Shown here piece after piece: positions 51,029 to 60,482 of a stretch of DNA of 64,000 nt. Positions within the stretch are counted from its first letter, which is position 1. Every line of letters starts with the position of its first letter. The notes under the pieces are model-generated. The model saw only the letters and a list, made by a program, of their open reading frames with translations, did no database searches and was not told the DNA's origin. Position numbers and translations under genes: made by a program. The stretch comes from an uncultured bacterium. Its GTDB lineage: Bacteria > Cyanobacteriota > Vampirovibrionia > Gastranaerophilales > Gastranaerophilaceae. The stretch covers positions 39,486 through 103,485 of the forward strand of contig CACYKF010000013.1 of NCBI GenBank assembly GCA_902774905.1. The letters are read 5' to 3'.

Positions 51029-51994
51029 ATGAAGGGGAACTTTTTAAAATATATTTTTTCTGTCGATTGGAAAAGTACAAACAGAATTATTATCTATATA
51101 CTCGGAATAAGGATAAGATTTTTGAAACCAAATGTCAAAAATTCCGCTGCCAAATATTCGGAATTTAATTGTCCGATAACCGAAATTCCAAAAGCTGAAG
51201 GGGTTTTGCGAAAAATTCAGCTTGCTAATCTTAAAATAACTCTTATTTTTAAAAAATTATGCGAAGAAAACGGACTTAAATATTGGCTTGATTACGGAAA
51301 TGCTTTAGGCGCAGTCAGACACAAAGGTTACATCCCGTGGGATGACGATATTGATTTGGGTATGATGAGAGATGATTATGAAAAATTTATTGAACTTTAT
51401 AAGGACGGAATCCCAAATCATGACGAATTGTATCTTGATTTTGACAATAACGGAAGGAACAAGTGTTTTTTAAAGATTAAACACAAAACTCTTACCAATA
51501 TCGCCATAGACATTTTCCCGTATGATTATTTTTATAAACAGACTACTGCACAAGAAAAACTTGAAATAACAAGTGAAATTAACAGAACTTTATACCAAAA
51601 AAGATTTTTCTTCAAACTTTTACAACCAATTTATCTGCATTGTCCGGATTTGATGAGAAAGCGTATTTTTAAGTTCAGAGATGAAGTTATATTAAAAGGC
51701 AATGTTGCCAATCCGCAAAATCAACCGTCAATTATATTCGGAATTGATTATCCGCATTCGATAAATCCGTATTTATATGATTATGATATAATTTTTCCGC
51801 TGAGTACAATCAATTATGAGGGATATGAATTAAGCTGCCCGAATAAGATACATGAGTTTCTGACTCAAATATACGGTGATTACATGGTTTTGCCGCAGGA
51901 TTGCTATTCACGTCATGTAAGCACAGGAGCGTTTGAAGGAAAAATGGGACAATTAATAGATGATTATATTTCGGATTTGGCTGATAAATTTTAG
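51029..51994 (+). CDS. LicD-family phosphotransferase
   Basis: A 321-residue LicD-type enzyme, which transfers phosphocholine or a similar CMP-activated group to surface glycans. The core is LKYWLDYGNALGAVRHKGYIPWDDDIDLGMMRDDYEKF, with the D-D-D-I-D catalytic block. ATG 51029 matches the start of the paralogue at 52254 (MKxxxxKxIFSxDWKSxNRIIIYILG). The only strong ribosome site (AAAGGAAC) is in front of a 4-codon frame at 51003. First gene of the phosphonate cluster; the likely donor is CMP-aminoethylphosphonate. Confidence 0.85.
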   Translation: MKGNFLKYIFSVDWKSTNRIIIYILGIRIRFLKPNVKNSAAKYSEFNCPITEIPKAEGVLRKIQLANLKITLIFKKLCEENGLKYWLDYGNALGAVRHKGYIPWDDDIDLGMMRDDYEKFIELYKDGIPNHDELYLDFDNNGRNKCFLKIKHKTLTNIAIDIFPYDYFYKQTTAQEKLEITSEINRTLYQKRFFFKLLQPIYLHCPDLMRKRIFKFRDEVILKGNVANPQNQPSIIFGIDYPHSINPYLYDYDIIFPLSTINYEGYELSCPNKIHEFLTQIYGDYMVLPQDCYSRHVSTGAFEGKMGQLIDDYISDLADKF

Positions 51995-52055
51995 GAATTT
52001 TTATAATTTTATTTTATGAAAAGGTATATGAGTTACAATAAAAGACAGTGGGAAA

Positions 52056-52129
52056 TGTCACCCTGAATTTATTTCAGGGTCTGTTCATTTTGATTAAACG
52101 ACAGATCCTGAAACAAGTTCAGGATGACA
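52056..52129. repeat. 74-bp inverted-repeat element (TGTCACCCTGAA type)
   Basis: TGTCACCCTGAATTTATTTC (52056) and CAGGATGACA (to 52129) form arms of about 28 bp with few mismatches. Elements of this type are common dispersed hairpins in many genomes. It separates the two licD genes and may lower read-through. Confidence 0.8.
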
Positions 52130-52253
52130 GTATAGTTAATTTTAAAGGTATTTTAGTGATAAATTCTATATAATTACCTTATTTCAATTTACATTTGAGC
52201 GTTCTTGATGTATCATAAAAGCAGATTAGGAATTTAATTTTTTGAGAGCATAT

Positions 52254-53220
52254 ATGAAAAAAGATGTATTTAAAAAGATTTTTTCATTAGACTGGAAAAG
52301 TTCAAACAGAATAATTATCTATATTTTAGGTTTAAAAATACAATTTATGAAGCCGTGGGTAAAAAATTCCGCAAAACAATTTTATAAATATGATTGCCCG
52401 ATAACGGAAATTCCACGAGCAACAGGCGCATTAAGAAAAACTCAGCTTGCCAATTTAAAAATAACTCATATTTTCAGTGAATTGTGTGAGCAAAACGGAC
52501 TTAAATATTGGCTTGATTGCGGTAATGCTTTGGGAGCTTTCAGGCATAAGGGCTTTATTCCTTGGGATGATGACGTTGATTTGGGAATGTTACGTGAGGA
52601 TTATGACAAATTCATAGCACTTTTTAAAGATGGTATTCCCAATCACGATGATATATTTGTAGATTTTCGCAATAACGGAAAAAATAAATGTTACCTGAAG
52701 ATTAAGCATAAAGTTCTTGAAAATATAGAAATAGAAGTTTTTCCGTATGATTATTACTATAAAAAAACAACTTTTGATGAAAAAGTAAAAATAACTTATG
52801 AGATAAAGAAGTATATGCGTGTACACAAGCCGTGGTTTAGCCTTTTATCTCCGATATACATACATTTCCCCGACAAAATGATAAAAAGATTTTTGAAGAT
52901 AAGAGATAATTTTATTTTAAAAGGCAATGTGCCAAAGCCGGAAGAACATCCGTCATTAGTTTTCGGCATGGATGCTCCGCATATTGAAAAAGTGTATTTG
53001 TACGATTATGAAACAATTTTTCCGTTAGGAACAATTGAATATGAAGGTTACAAAATGGCATTCCCTAATCAGATGCACGAATTTTTAACCCAATTATACG
53101 GGGATTATATGAGCCCTGCCTGAAGATTGTTATCCGCGGCATACAAATTCCGAGGGTTTTCAGGGCGAAGATGCAAAAATTTTGGACGATTTTATTTCAG
53201 ATGTTAAAGACAGATTATAA
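52254..53220 (+). pseudogene. Second LicD-family protein, frameshifted near the C-terminus
   Basis: About 70% identical by eye to the first LicD, with LKYWLDCGNALGAFRHKGFI and PWDDDVDLGML. The frame breaks at YGDYMS (CCC near 53112-53116); dropping one C restores LPEDCYPRHTNSEGFQGEDAK and DDFISDVKDRL up to TAA 53218-53220, matching the paralogue's YGDYMVLPQDCYSRH end. The total is 967 bases, one more than a multiple of three. The lost 35 residues are conserved in the paralogue. The aminotransferase starts 12 bp after the restored stop. Confidence 0.88.
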
Positions 53221-53232
53221 GGAAATTTATAT

Positions 53233-54366
53233 ATGGAAAAAGTTAAACGAAATGTGTTATTAAATCCGGGGCCGGCAACCACAACCGACAGTGTTAAATT
53301 TGCTCAGGTAGTACCTGATATTTGCCCAAGAGAAGAAGAATTTGCATCTATTATGCGAACTTTTCGCAAAGATTTGTTAAAGGTTGTACATGCTTCACCG
53401 GATAAATATACCTCCGTATTATTTTGCGGTTCGGGAACAATAAATATTGATATTTGTTTAAATTCATTACTTCCCGCAGGCAAAAAAGTTTTGGTTATAA
53501 ATAACGGTGCATACAGCTCTCGTGCTGTTGAAATTTGTGAATATTACGGATTAAATCATATAAATTTGAAATTTGATGTAGATAAGCTGCCTGATTTGGA
53601 GCTTGTTGAAAAAACTTTAAAGGAAAACAAGGATATCGCACTTGTTTATACGACTCACAATGAAACAGGAACAGGAATTTTAAATCCGATAGAAAAAATC
53701 GGAGAGTTAGCACACAAATATGGTGCTGTTTTTGTAGTTGATACAACATCAACTCTTGCAATGCGACCTATTGATATGGACGCGGATAATATAGATTTTT
53801 GTATGGCGTCAGCTCAAAAAGGTCTTATGGCTATGGCAGGCTTATCATTTATTATCGGTAACAGGGAAATTATTGAAAAATCAAAAGATTATCCGAAACG
53901 TTCATATTATTGTAATTTATATTTGCAATATGAATATTTTGAAAAAACAGGCGAAATGCACTTTACACCGCCTGTCCAGACAGTATATTCAGCCGTTCAG
54001 GCATTAAAAGAATATTTTGAAGAAGGGGAACAGGCAAAATGGCAAAGACATTTGAGAACCTTTGAAGCAATACATAAGGGACTTGATGAATTAGGCTTTA
54101 AAAATGTAATAAAGAAAGAATGGCAGGCAGGTTTGGTTGTATCTGCGATTTATCCTGATGATAAGAATTGGGATTTTAAAAAAGTTCATGATTATTGCTA
54201 TGAAAGAGGATTTACGATATATCCGGGAAAAATTTCAACGACAAATACTTTCAGATTATGTTCATTAGGAGCAATTGATGTTAAGGATATCGAAGATTTC
54301 TTTGTAGTGTTTAAACAGGCATTAGAACATTACAATGTGGCAATACCGGTTGTTTATAAAAAATAA
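53233..54366 (+). CDS. phnW: 2-aminoethylphosphonate transaminase-like (PhnW type)
   Basis: A 377-residue class V PLP aminotransferase: LNPGPATTTDSVKFAQ, VLFCGSGTINIDIC, VYTTHNETGTGILNP, FVVDTTSTLAMRP and the PLP lysine K196 in ASAQKGLMAMAG. In phosphonate biosynthesis such enzymes convert phosphonoacetaldehyde to 2-aminoethylphosphonate, and its neighbours supply that substrate. The start ATG follows GGAAA. Phosphonate degradation is unlikely, since no phosphonatase gene is present. Confidence 0.88.
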   Translation: MEKVKRNVLLNPGPATTTDSVKFAQVVPDICPREEEFASIMRTFRKDLLKVVHASPDKYTSVLFCGSGTINIDICLNSLLPAGKKVLVINNGAYSSRAVEICEYYGLNHINLKFDVDKLPDLELVEKTLKENKDIALVYTTHNETGTGILNPIEKIGELAHKYGAVFVVDTTSTLAMRPIDMDADNIDFCMASAQKGLMAMAGLSFIIGNREIIEKSKDYPKRSYYCNLYLQYEYFEKTGEMHFTPPVQTVYSAVQALKEYFEEGEQAKWQRHLRTFEAIHKGLDELGFKNVIKKEWQAGLVVSAIYPDDKNWDFKKVHDYCYERGFTIYPGKISTTNTFRLCSLGAIDVKDIEDFFVVFKQALEHYNVAIPVVYKK

Positions 54367-54377
54367 AGGGGAATCAG

Positions 54378-55673
54378 ATGAAAAAAATTTATACTTGTTT
54401 TTGTACGGATTTTATACATGACGGTCATCTAAATATAATTAAAGAAGCTCAAAAGTACGGCGAAGTTATTGTCGGAGTTTTAAGCGATAAGGCTATGATT
54501 CGTTTTAATAAATTTCCTACAATATCTTTTGAGGAAAGGTTTGATTTGGTAAAAAACATCAAAGGTGTCTCCAAAGTAGTGGTACAGGAAGACATCAGAT
54601 ATGATAAAATCGTAGAAGAAATTAAGCCTGATTATATAATTCACGGAGATAACTGGCTGACAGGCCCTATGAAAACTATTCGTGATAATGTTGTTGAGCT
54701 TATGGAAAAAACGGGCGGACAGGTTATAGATGTTCCTTATACAAAAACAGAAGGAATCAATCTGCTTGATGAAAAATATGAATTAAGACGCGGGATGCCC
54801 GAATACAGAAGAAAACGACTTCGTGAGCTTATAAATCTGCGTGATGTCGTAAAAACAATAGAAGTACATTCGGGTTTAACAGGATTAATTGCCGAAAAGA
54901 CAATAGTTGAAAATAACGGTGAAATTGACCAATTTGATGCAATGTGGATATCATCACTTTGTGATTCGACTGCAAAAGGAAAACCTGATATCGAACTTGT
55001 TGATATGACTTCCCGCTTCAGAACAATATCGGATGTAATGGAAGTAACAACAAAGCCTATAATATTTGACGGTGATACCGGCGGACTTATCGAACATTTT
55101 GTCTATACCGTAAGAACACTTGAAAGAATGGGTGTTTCCGCAGTAATAATTGAAGATAAAATCGGATTAAAAAAGAATTCCTTGTTTGGTACAGAAGTAA
55201 AACAAACTCAGGATACAATCGAGCATTTTTGCGAAAAAATTGCAACCGCAAAAAAAGTTCAAATTACAGATGATTTTATGGTTATTGCAAGAATTGAAAG
55301 TCTTATTCTTGAGCAGGGTATGGAAGATGCGCTGACAAGAGCAAGAGCCTTTGTAAAAGCAGGTGCTGACGGAATAATGATACATTCACGTAAAAAAGAT
55401 CCTGCAGAAATTTTAGAATTTTGTGATAAATTCAGACAGGAAAATACAACAACTCCGATTGTTGTTGTTCCGTCATCTTTTAACACAATAACAGAGGCTG
55501 AATTGGCTTCTCACGGGGTTAATATTGTAATATATGCAAACCAATTAACAAGAAGCGCTTTCCCTGCAATGGAAGATACAGCAAAAGATATTTTGAAATA
55601 TCACAGAGCAAAAGAAGTCGATGACAGACTTATGCCGATAAAACAAATTATATCTTTGATAGACCAAATATAG
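54378..55673 (+). CDS. PEP mutase fused to a cytidylyltransferase-like domain
   Basis: A 431-residue two-domain protein. Residues 1-130 are a nucleotidyltransferase fold of the cytidylyltransferase type (DFIHDGHLNIIKEA with the HxGH-like H14/H17, IHGDNWLTGP). Residues about 145-431 are phosphoenolpyruvate mutase: FDAMWISSLCDSTAKG, FDGDTGGLIEHF, IIEDKIGLKKNSLFG and ADGIMIHSRKKDP. PEP mutase makes phosphonopyruvate, the first step to all C-P compounds. It lies 11 bp after the transaminase, within an operon. Confidence 0.92.
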   Translation: MKKIYTCFCTDFIHDGHLNIIKEAQKYGEVIVGVLSDKAMIRFNKFPTISFEERFDLVKNIKGVSKVVVQEDIRYDKIVEEIKPDYIIHGDNWLTGPMKTIRDNVVELMEKTGGQVIDVPYTKTEGINLLDEKYELRRGMPEYRRKRLRELINLRDVVKTIEVHSGLTGLIAEKTIVENNGEIDQFDAMWISSLCDSTAKGKPDIELVDMTSRFRTISDVMEVTTKPIIFDGDTGGLIEHFVYTVRTLERMGVSAVIIEDKIGLKKNSLFGTEVKQTQDTIEHFCEKIATAKKVQITDDFMVIARIESLILEQGMEDALTRARAFVKAGADGIMIHSRKKDPAEILEFCDKFRQENTTTPIVVVPSSFNTITEAELASHGVNIVIYANQLTRSAFPAMEDTAKDILKYHRAKEVDDRLMPIKQIISLIDQI

Positions 55674-55683
55674 GTGACAAATC

Positions 55684-56400
55684 ATGACTAACGCAATACT
55701 TATGGCATCAGGACTCGGCACAAGGATGCGCCCGCTGACCGATACAACACCTAAACCGTTAATAAAAATCGGAGACAAACCGATGATTGAAACGGTTATT
55801 GAGGCGTTACAAAAGGTTAATATCAATAAAATATATATTGTTGTAGGATATTTGGGAGAACAATTTGATTACCTGAAATCGAAATATACAAATATCGAGA
55901 TTATTAAAAACCCTGATTATAATACGATTAATAATATTTCTTCAATATATTATGCCCAAAATAAGCTGAGAGAATCTGATTGCTATATATGTGAGGCAGA
56001 TTTGTATATTTCAGATTCGGATATCTTTAAAACAACGCCAAAGTTTTCCTGCTATTTCGGGAAATATGTCGAAGGGGCTTCTGATGATTGGGTGTTTGAA
56101 TTGGACACTCAGGATTATATAAAAAGAGTCGGAAAATTCGGAACAAATTGCTACAATATGGTAGGTTTATCCTACTTTACATTGCAGGATGGCAAAATTT
56201 TGGCTGATGCAATTGAAAATCAGTATAATAAAGCAGGTTACGAAACTATGTTTTGGGATGATGTTGTAAACAACAATTTGGATAAATTAAAATTACGTAT
56301 AAATCCTGTCAATTCCGAACAAATAACCGAAATTGACACAGTAGAAGAATTAAATTCAGTAAATGAGAAGGTGAAAAATGAAAGTAGAACATTTAATTGA
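55684..56400 (+). CDS. Nucleotidyltransferase, PntC/LicC-like
   Basis: A 238-residue NTP transferase: MTNAILMASGLGTRMRPLTD, TPKPLIKIGDKPMIE, YIVVGYLGEQFDYL and CEADLYISDSD (metal-binding D). The family includes LicC (phosphocholine cytidylyltransferase) and PntC (2-aminoethylphosphonate cytidylyltransferase). In this cluster the most economical role is making CMP-2-aminoethylphosphonate for the LicD proteins. It overlaps the decarboxylase gene by 23 bp. Confidence 0.85.
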   Translation: MTNAILMASGLGTRMRPLTDTTPKPLIKIGDKPMIETVIEALQKVNINKIYIVVGYLGEQFDYLKSKYTNIEIIKNPDYNTINNISSIYYAQNKLRESDCYICEADLYISDSDIFKTTPKFSCYFGKYVEGASDDWVFELDTQDYIKRVGKFGTNCYNMVGLSYFTLQDGKILADAIENQYNKAGYETMFWDDVVNNNLDKLKLRINPVNSEQITEIDTVEELNSVNEKVKNESRTFN

Positions 56401-57499
56401 TATAATTGGCGCTGATTTTTATACAGGAGTTCCTGATTCTCAGCTAAAACCGCTTTGCAATTGGCTTATAAATAACTATGGCACAAATTCGCAGCATCAT
56501 ATTATTGCTGCAAATGAAGGTAATTGCTCCGCTATTGCTGCAGGATATCATCTTGCGACAGGGAAAATTCCCGTTGTATATATGCAAAACAGCGGAGAAG
56601 GGAATATTATAAATCCGGTTGCTTCGTTATTAAGTCCGGAAGTTTATGCAATTCCTGAAATTTTTATAATAGGATGGCGCGGAGAACCTGATGTGCATGA
56701 TGAGCCTCAGCACATATATCAGGGCAAAGTGACATTAAAATTGCTTGAAGATATGGATATTGAAGCTTTTGTAATTACAAAAGAAACCACAGAAGATGAA
56801 ATTAAAAATGTTATGGATAATTTTAATAAAATATTATCATCAGGCAAAAGTGTTGCTTTTGTTGTTAAAAAAGGTGCATTATCTTATGATGAAAAGGTTG
56901 TGTATTCAAACAACAACACTATGAAGCGGGAAGATATAATTGAACATATTGTATCGGTAACAAAAGAAGCTCCGATTGTTTCAACTACCGGCAAAGCGAG
57001 CCGTGAACTTTTTGAAATTAGAGAAAGAAATAATCAATCTCACAAATATGATTTTTTAACGGTTGGTTCAATGGGTCATTCATCATCAATTGCGCTCGGC
57101 ATTGCCTTTCAAAAACCCGAACAAAAAATATGGTGTATTGACGGTGATGGTGCGATGCTGATGCATATGGGTTCAATGGCGGTTATCGGAGCAAATTCAC
57201 CCGAAAATTTTGCACATATCGTGATAAATAACGGTGCTCACGAAACTGTCGGCGGAATACCAACCGTTGCATCAAAAATAAACTTATGCCAAATTGCAAA
57301 AGCCTGCGGTTACAAATACACCGCATGTGTCGATAATTTTGATGCTCTGGATAAAGAATTAGATATTATAAAAGAAAAACGTGAATTATGTTTCTTGGAA
57401 ATTAAAGCTACAATCGGAGCAAGAGATGATTTAGGCAGACCGACAACAACAGCTTTGGAAAATAAGCAAAATTTCATGAAATTTTTAAACGAAATCTAA
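56378..57499 (+). CDS. Phosphonopyruvate decarboxylase
   Basis: A 373-residue thiamine-diphosphate enzyme: GADFYTGVPDSQLKPLCNWL, IAANEGNCSAIAAGYHLATG (E for TPP activation), YMQNSGEGNIINP, GWRGEPDVHDEPQH, and the C-terminal TPP/Mg motif IDGDGAMLMHMGSM...INNGAHETVGG. It drives the pathway by decarboxylating phosphonopyruvate to phosphonoacetaldehyde, the substrate of the adjacent transaminase. It ends the operon. Confidence 0.93.
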   Translation: MKVEHLIDIIGADFYTGVPDSQLKPLCNWLINNYGTNSQHHIIAANEGNCSAIAAGYHLATGKIPVVYMQNSGEGNIINPVASLLSPEVYAIPEIFIIGWRGEPDVHDEPQHIYQGKVTLKLLEDMDIEAFVITKETTEDEIKNVMDNFNKILSSGKSVAFVVKKGALSYDEKVVYSNNNTMKREDIIEHIVSVTKEAPIVSTTGKASRELFEIRERNNQSHKYDFLTVGSMGHSSSIALGIAFQKPEQKIWCIDGDGAMLMHMGSMAVIGANSPENFAHIVINNGAHETVGGIPTVASKINLCQIAKACGYKYTACVDNFDALDKELDIIKEKRELCFLEIKATIGARDDLGRPTTTALENKQNFMKFLNEI

Positions 57500-57520
57500 A
57501 AGTTTTATCGGCGATAAATT

Positions 57521-58182
57521 ATGAAAAAAGTATTTACTCTTGGATTATTTTTGCTGCTTTTTGTAAATTTTGGTGTCTTTGCGCAGGAAAACAAAATTCC
57601 GCTTAAAGATAAATATAATCCTCAAAAAGATTATTTTGATTATTCTGTTATTCTGAGCGAATATCCGAAAGATTACTATTACACAACAGTAAAAATTAAC
57701 AAATCAAAAATCGTATTTTAATTATTACAGATAAGGTTACAAAAGATAATTCTGCATATCACGGTTTGTTTTATTATTTTGCGCAAAACGGTTTTGTATA
57801 TCCGCTCGGATACATCGAAAGCTTAAATCCGCTGGCTGAGTCGAAAAACTATCTTTATTTAACCGAAAAGTCAGGATATGTGAAATTTTATATGTCAGAT
57901 AAAAAATTATCAATTATAAAATCAAAACATAATAAAATTAAAGAAGCGCTGCGCAATATTAAATTTGACACAATTGAAAGCGTGGATAAATTTGCGGGAG
58001 ATTTTGGCGAGAGTGCAGGCGATGACGTTGTAAGAGCATATTTAGACGGATTTTATTTTGAATACCATAAACCTGATTATAAAAACAAATATATAAAAAA
58101 CATTATGCAAAAATGTATTAACACCGGAGTTAAGACGCAGGTTCAAATGTATTGTTGCATTGTAAAATATTTACATCCGTGA
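57521..58182 (+). pseudogene. Secreted protein, single-base frameshift
   Basis: ATG 57521 begins with a signal peptide (MKKVFTLGLFLLLFVNFGVFA|QE). The frame closes at TAA (IVF) near 57721, but the neighbouring frame reads on without a stop: IITDKVTKDNSAYHGLFYYF through to CCIVKYLHP. The total is 662 bases, one short of a multiple of three, so a single base was lost around 57712-57720. Reconstructed length is about 220 residues. No family recognised. Confidence 0.78.
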
Positions 58183-58239
58183 GAAAAGTTTATATTATAT
58201 TATAATAAAGTTCAGATATTAAATTAATAAGGATGTTTT

Positions 58240-58718
58240 ATGCAAAATAATATATTAATGCCTGGAGATTCTGCGGGAAATTATGACAAAAAATGGACAC
58301 AGACGTTTGACTTGGCATTTTTAATACTGTGGATTGTTTTATTTACAATTCTGCTGTGTGCGACCATAATTTTTGATCCGAGCCTTTTTGAGGCAAAAGG
58401 GTTTTTCTTGAGATCAGGCATAAAACTGCTTGTAATGATGATATTAGCATTAGGCGGCGGAATGTTGTGCCGTCATGGAATTAAAAAAACAGATATGTAA
58501 GATCTTATGCGGGAAGTGCGTGTGTATATATTGCTGCACTTGTATTTTTGATAATCTTCAAAGATCAGTTTGCAAATGCAAAAGAGTTTTGGGCGGCAAT
58601 TATATTATTCCCGCCTGTAATGACATTATCTGAGGCTTTTGCTCCTCATTCGATGGATACTCCGGTAATGATGCTTATAGGATTTTCGCTGTTGTTTGGA
58701 ATTTGCGCTATATTCTGA
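58240..58718 (+). pseudogene. Membrane protein, frameshifted
   Basis: The first frame gives MQNNILMPGDSAGNYDKKWT and two or three helices (FDLAFLILWIVLFTILLCATIIF, LVMMILALGGGML) and stops at 58500. The next frame continues RSYAGSACVYIAALVFLIIF and on to ILFPPVMTLSEAFAPHSMDTPVMML, which resembles the C-terminal part of dolichol-kinase/phosphatidate-cytidylyltransferase-like proteins. 479 bases in all, one short of a multiple of three. ATAAGGATG precedes the first ATG. Confidence 0.65.
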
Positions 58719-58785
58719 TATAAATCCACATTGAGACCTGTGTATGTTTATATTAAGCTGTTAATATGAAAAATAAGGAGAGAAG

Positions 58786-58950
58786 ATGAGTATTTACGGA
58801 CAAACAAAAGGAACCGAGTTAGAAAAACAAATTGCACAGCTTGCGACAGGAGAAGCCATGGGCGGGATGATGTATTACGCTATGGCACGATTTGCGGCTG
58901 CGCAAAAGCCGCTTTTAAGAAGCAATAGGGAGGAAATTAAATATGCTTAA
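58786..58950 (+). pseudogene. N-terminal fragment of a ferritin-like/rubrerythrin protein
   Basis: MSIYGQTKGTELEKQIAQLATGEAMGGMMYYAMAR is the first helix of a ferritin-like diiron protein; AAGGAG precedes the ATG. After about 36 residues it becomes an unrelated AAAQKPLLRSNREEIKYA that is simply the leader of the next gene, including its GGAGG. A deletion fused the two. The diiron site is lost, so the fragment cannot function as an oxidoreductase. Confidence 0.6.
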
Positions 58951-59992
58951 AAAGATATTATTATTGAGTACGGCTTTACTCATTTTAACAGGCTGGAACT
59001 TAATTAGCAGCGCAAAATGCTTAAATAATAAATGGGATAAGGTCTTTGCAAAATCTGATAAAGTAGATGTGCAAAAAGTTTCATTTAAAAACAGATTTGG
59101 AATCACACTTGTCGGAGATTTATACACTCCAAAGACAATGATGAAAAATGACAGACTGCCTGCGATTGCAATCTCAGGACCTTTTGGAGCAGTTAAAGAA
59201 CAATCATCGGGATTGTATGCTCTAACTTTGGCGCAACGCGGATTTGTAACTTTAGCCTTTGACCCGAGTTATACAGGAGAAAGCTCAGGATCGCCAAGAA
59301 ATGTTGCAAGTCCTGATATAAATACCGAGGATTTTTCAGCTGCGGTTGATTTTCTGAGCAACTATAAAAACGTAGATTCTGATAAAATAGGCATTTTGGG
59401 AATTTGTGGATTTGGCGGCTTTGCAATAAATGCCGCAGCGATTGATACAAGAATTAAGGCAACAACTGCTGTTACAATGTATGATATGACAAGAGTATCT
59501 GCAAAAGGATATAATGATTCGGTTGATGAAAATGCAAGATATGAGATGAAACAGGCATTAAACAAACAAAGAACACAAGATTTTAAAATGGGTAAATACC
59601 TTGGAGCAGACGGACTGCCTGAGGAATTGACAGGTAATGAACCTCAGTTTGTAAAAGATTATTGGGGATATTATAAGACGAAAAGAGGATTTCACGCTCG
59701 CTCAATCAATTCAAACGGCAAATGGAATATGACATCTTCATTGTCTTTAATAAATCAGCCGATTTTGCAATATTCACCTGAAATCAGAAGTGCTGTTTTG
59801 GTTGTGCATGGAGAAAAAGCCCACTCAAGATATTTTGGCGAAGATGCTTTTAAAAAGCTAAAAGGCGACAATAAAGAACTGTTGATAATAAAAGGTGCAA
59901 ACCACGTAGATTTGTATGACGGCGGAGATAAAAACGCAATTCCGTTTGATAAAATCGAAAGCTTTTACAAAAGTAATTTAGGAATAAATTAA
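58943..59992 (+). CDS. Secreted alpha/beta hydrolase with cysteine nucleophile
   Basis: A 349-residue protein with a signal peptide (LLLSTALLILTGWNLISSA). The alpha/beta-hydrolase core has PAIAISGPFGAVKEQ (oxyanion loop), LAFDPSYTGESSGSP, the nucleophile elbow GILGICGFGGFA with C155 in place of Ser, and the catalytic His in KGANHVDLYD. Cys in the elbow is typical of dienelactone-hydrolase-like members. The exported location suggests action on a surface or imported ester; the substrate is unknown. GGAGG lies 8 bases upstream. Confidence 0.8.
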   Translation: MLKKILLLSTALLILTGWNLISSAKCLNNKWDKVFAKSDKVDVQKVSFKNRFGITLVGDLYTPKTMMKNDRLPAIAISGPFGAVKEQSSGLYALTLAQRGFVTLAFDPSYTGESSGSPRNVASPDINTEDFSAAVDFLSNYKNVDSDKIGILGICGFGGFAINAAAIDTRIKATTAVTMYDMTRVSAKGYNDSVDENARYEMKQALNKQRTQDFKMGKYLGADGLPEELTGNEPQFVKDYWGYYKTKRGFHARSINSNGKWNMTSSLSLINQPILQYSPEIRSAVLVVHGEKAHSRYFGEDAFKKLKGDNKELLIIKGANHVDLYDGGDKNAIPFDKIESFYKSNLGIN

Positions 59993-60482
59993 TAGCACCA
60001 TTAGTTTGTAAGGTGCAGTTTATACGTAACTATATTTTGAACGGATAATTGCACCTTTCAAACTATGGTTTTTCGGACACTTTTGAAATTAATTTTTGCT
60101 TTTCTTAATCGCCATGTCTGGCTTTGTGTTTGAGTTTTACCCGCTTCCCTCAGTTTGAGAGTCGGGGTTTTGAAAAGTCCGAAATGTCCGGTTATTAGGA
60201 CGAAAATTGTACATAGACACTTAGTTTGATAATTCTCAGACACAAAATGAGAATGATCTCAAACTGTTAAACAAAAAGTCGGAAAAACTTCAAAAATCCA
60301 TGATATAAATTTCAAAACTCTTTGATAATCTACTCTCAAACTAAATGATATTAAACTTTTAAGTTCTGTGTCTAAGTGTGTTCATTTGTTAAATGATATA
60401 TAGCCGGTTGGGTAATATCTTGTTGTCGGGCTTAGTGATATACTCTAAAATACCCTAAAATTAGGATTTTAAAGGAGTAAGA
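59993..60482. other. Gene-free region with a repeat relic and a possible transposon end
   Basis: Bases about 60118-60195 are a degraded relative of the boundary repeat (TGGCTTTGTGTTTGAG, GTCCGAAATGTCCGG). From 60208 TGTACATAGACACTTAG is followed by TTTGATAATTCTCAGACAC, and its words recur inverted near 60338-60380 (TCAAACTAA, GTGTCTAAGTG). Repeated, inverted words of this kind beside a Mu-type transposase gene look like transposase-binding end sites. AAAGGAG precedes the transposase ATG. Confidence 0.5.

Noticed and set aside
50980-51168. Alternative frame at the start of the first LicD gene
   Set aside because: The LicD frame is supported over its full length by the paralogue at 52254; this one is only overlap.
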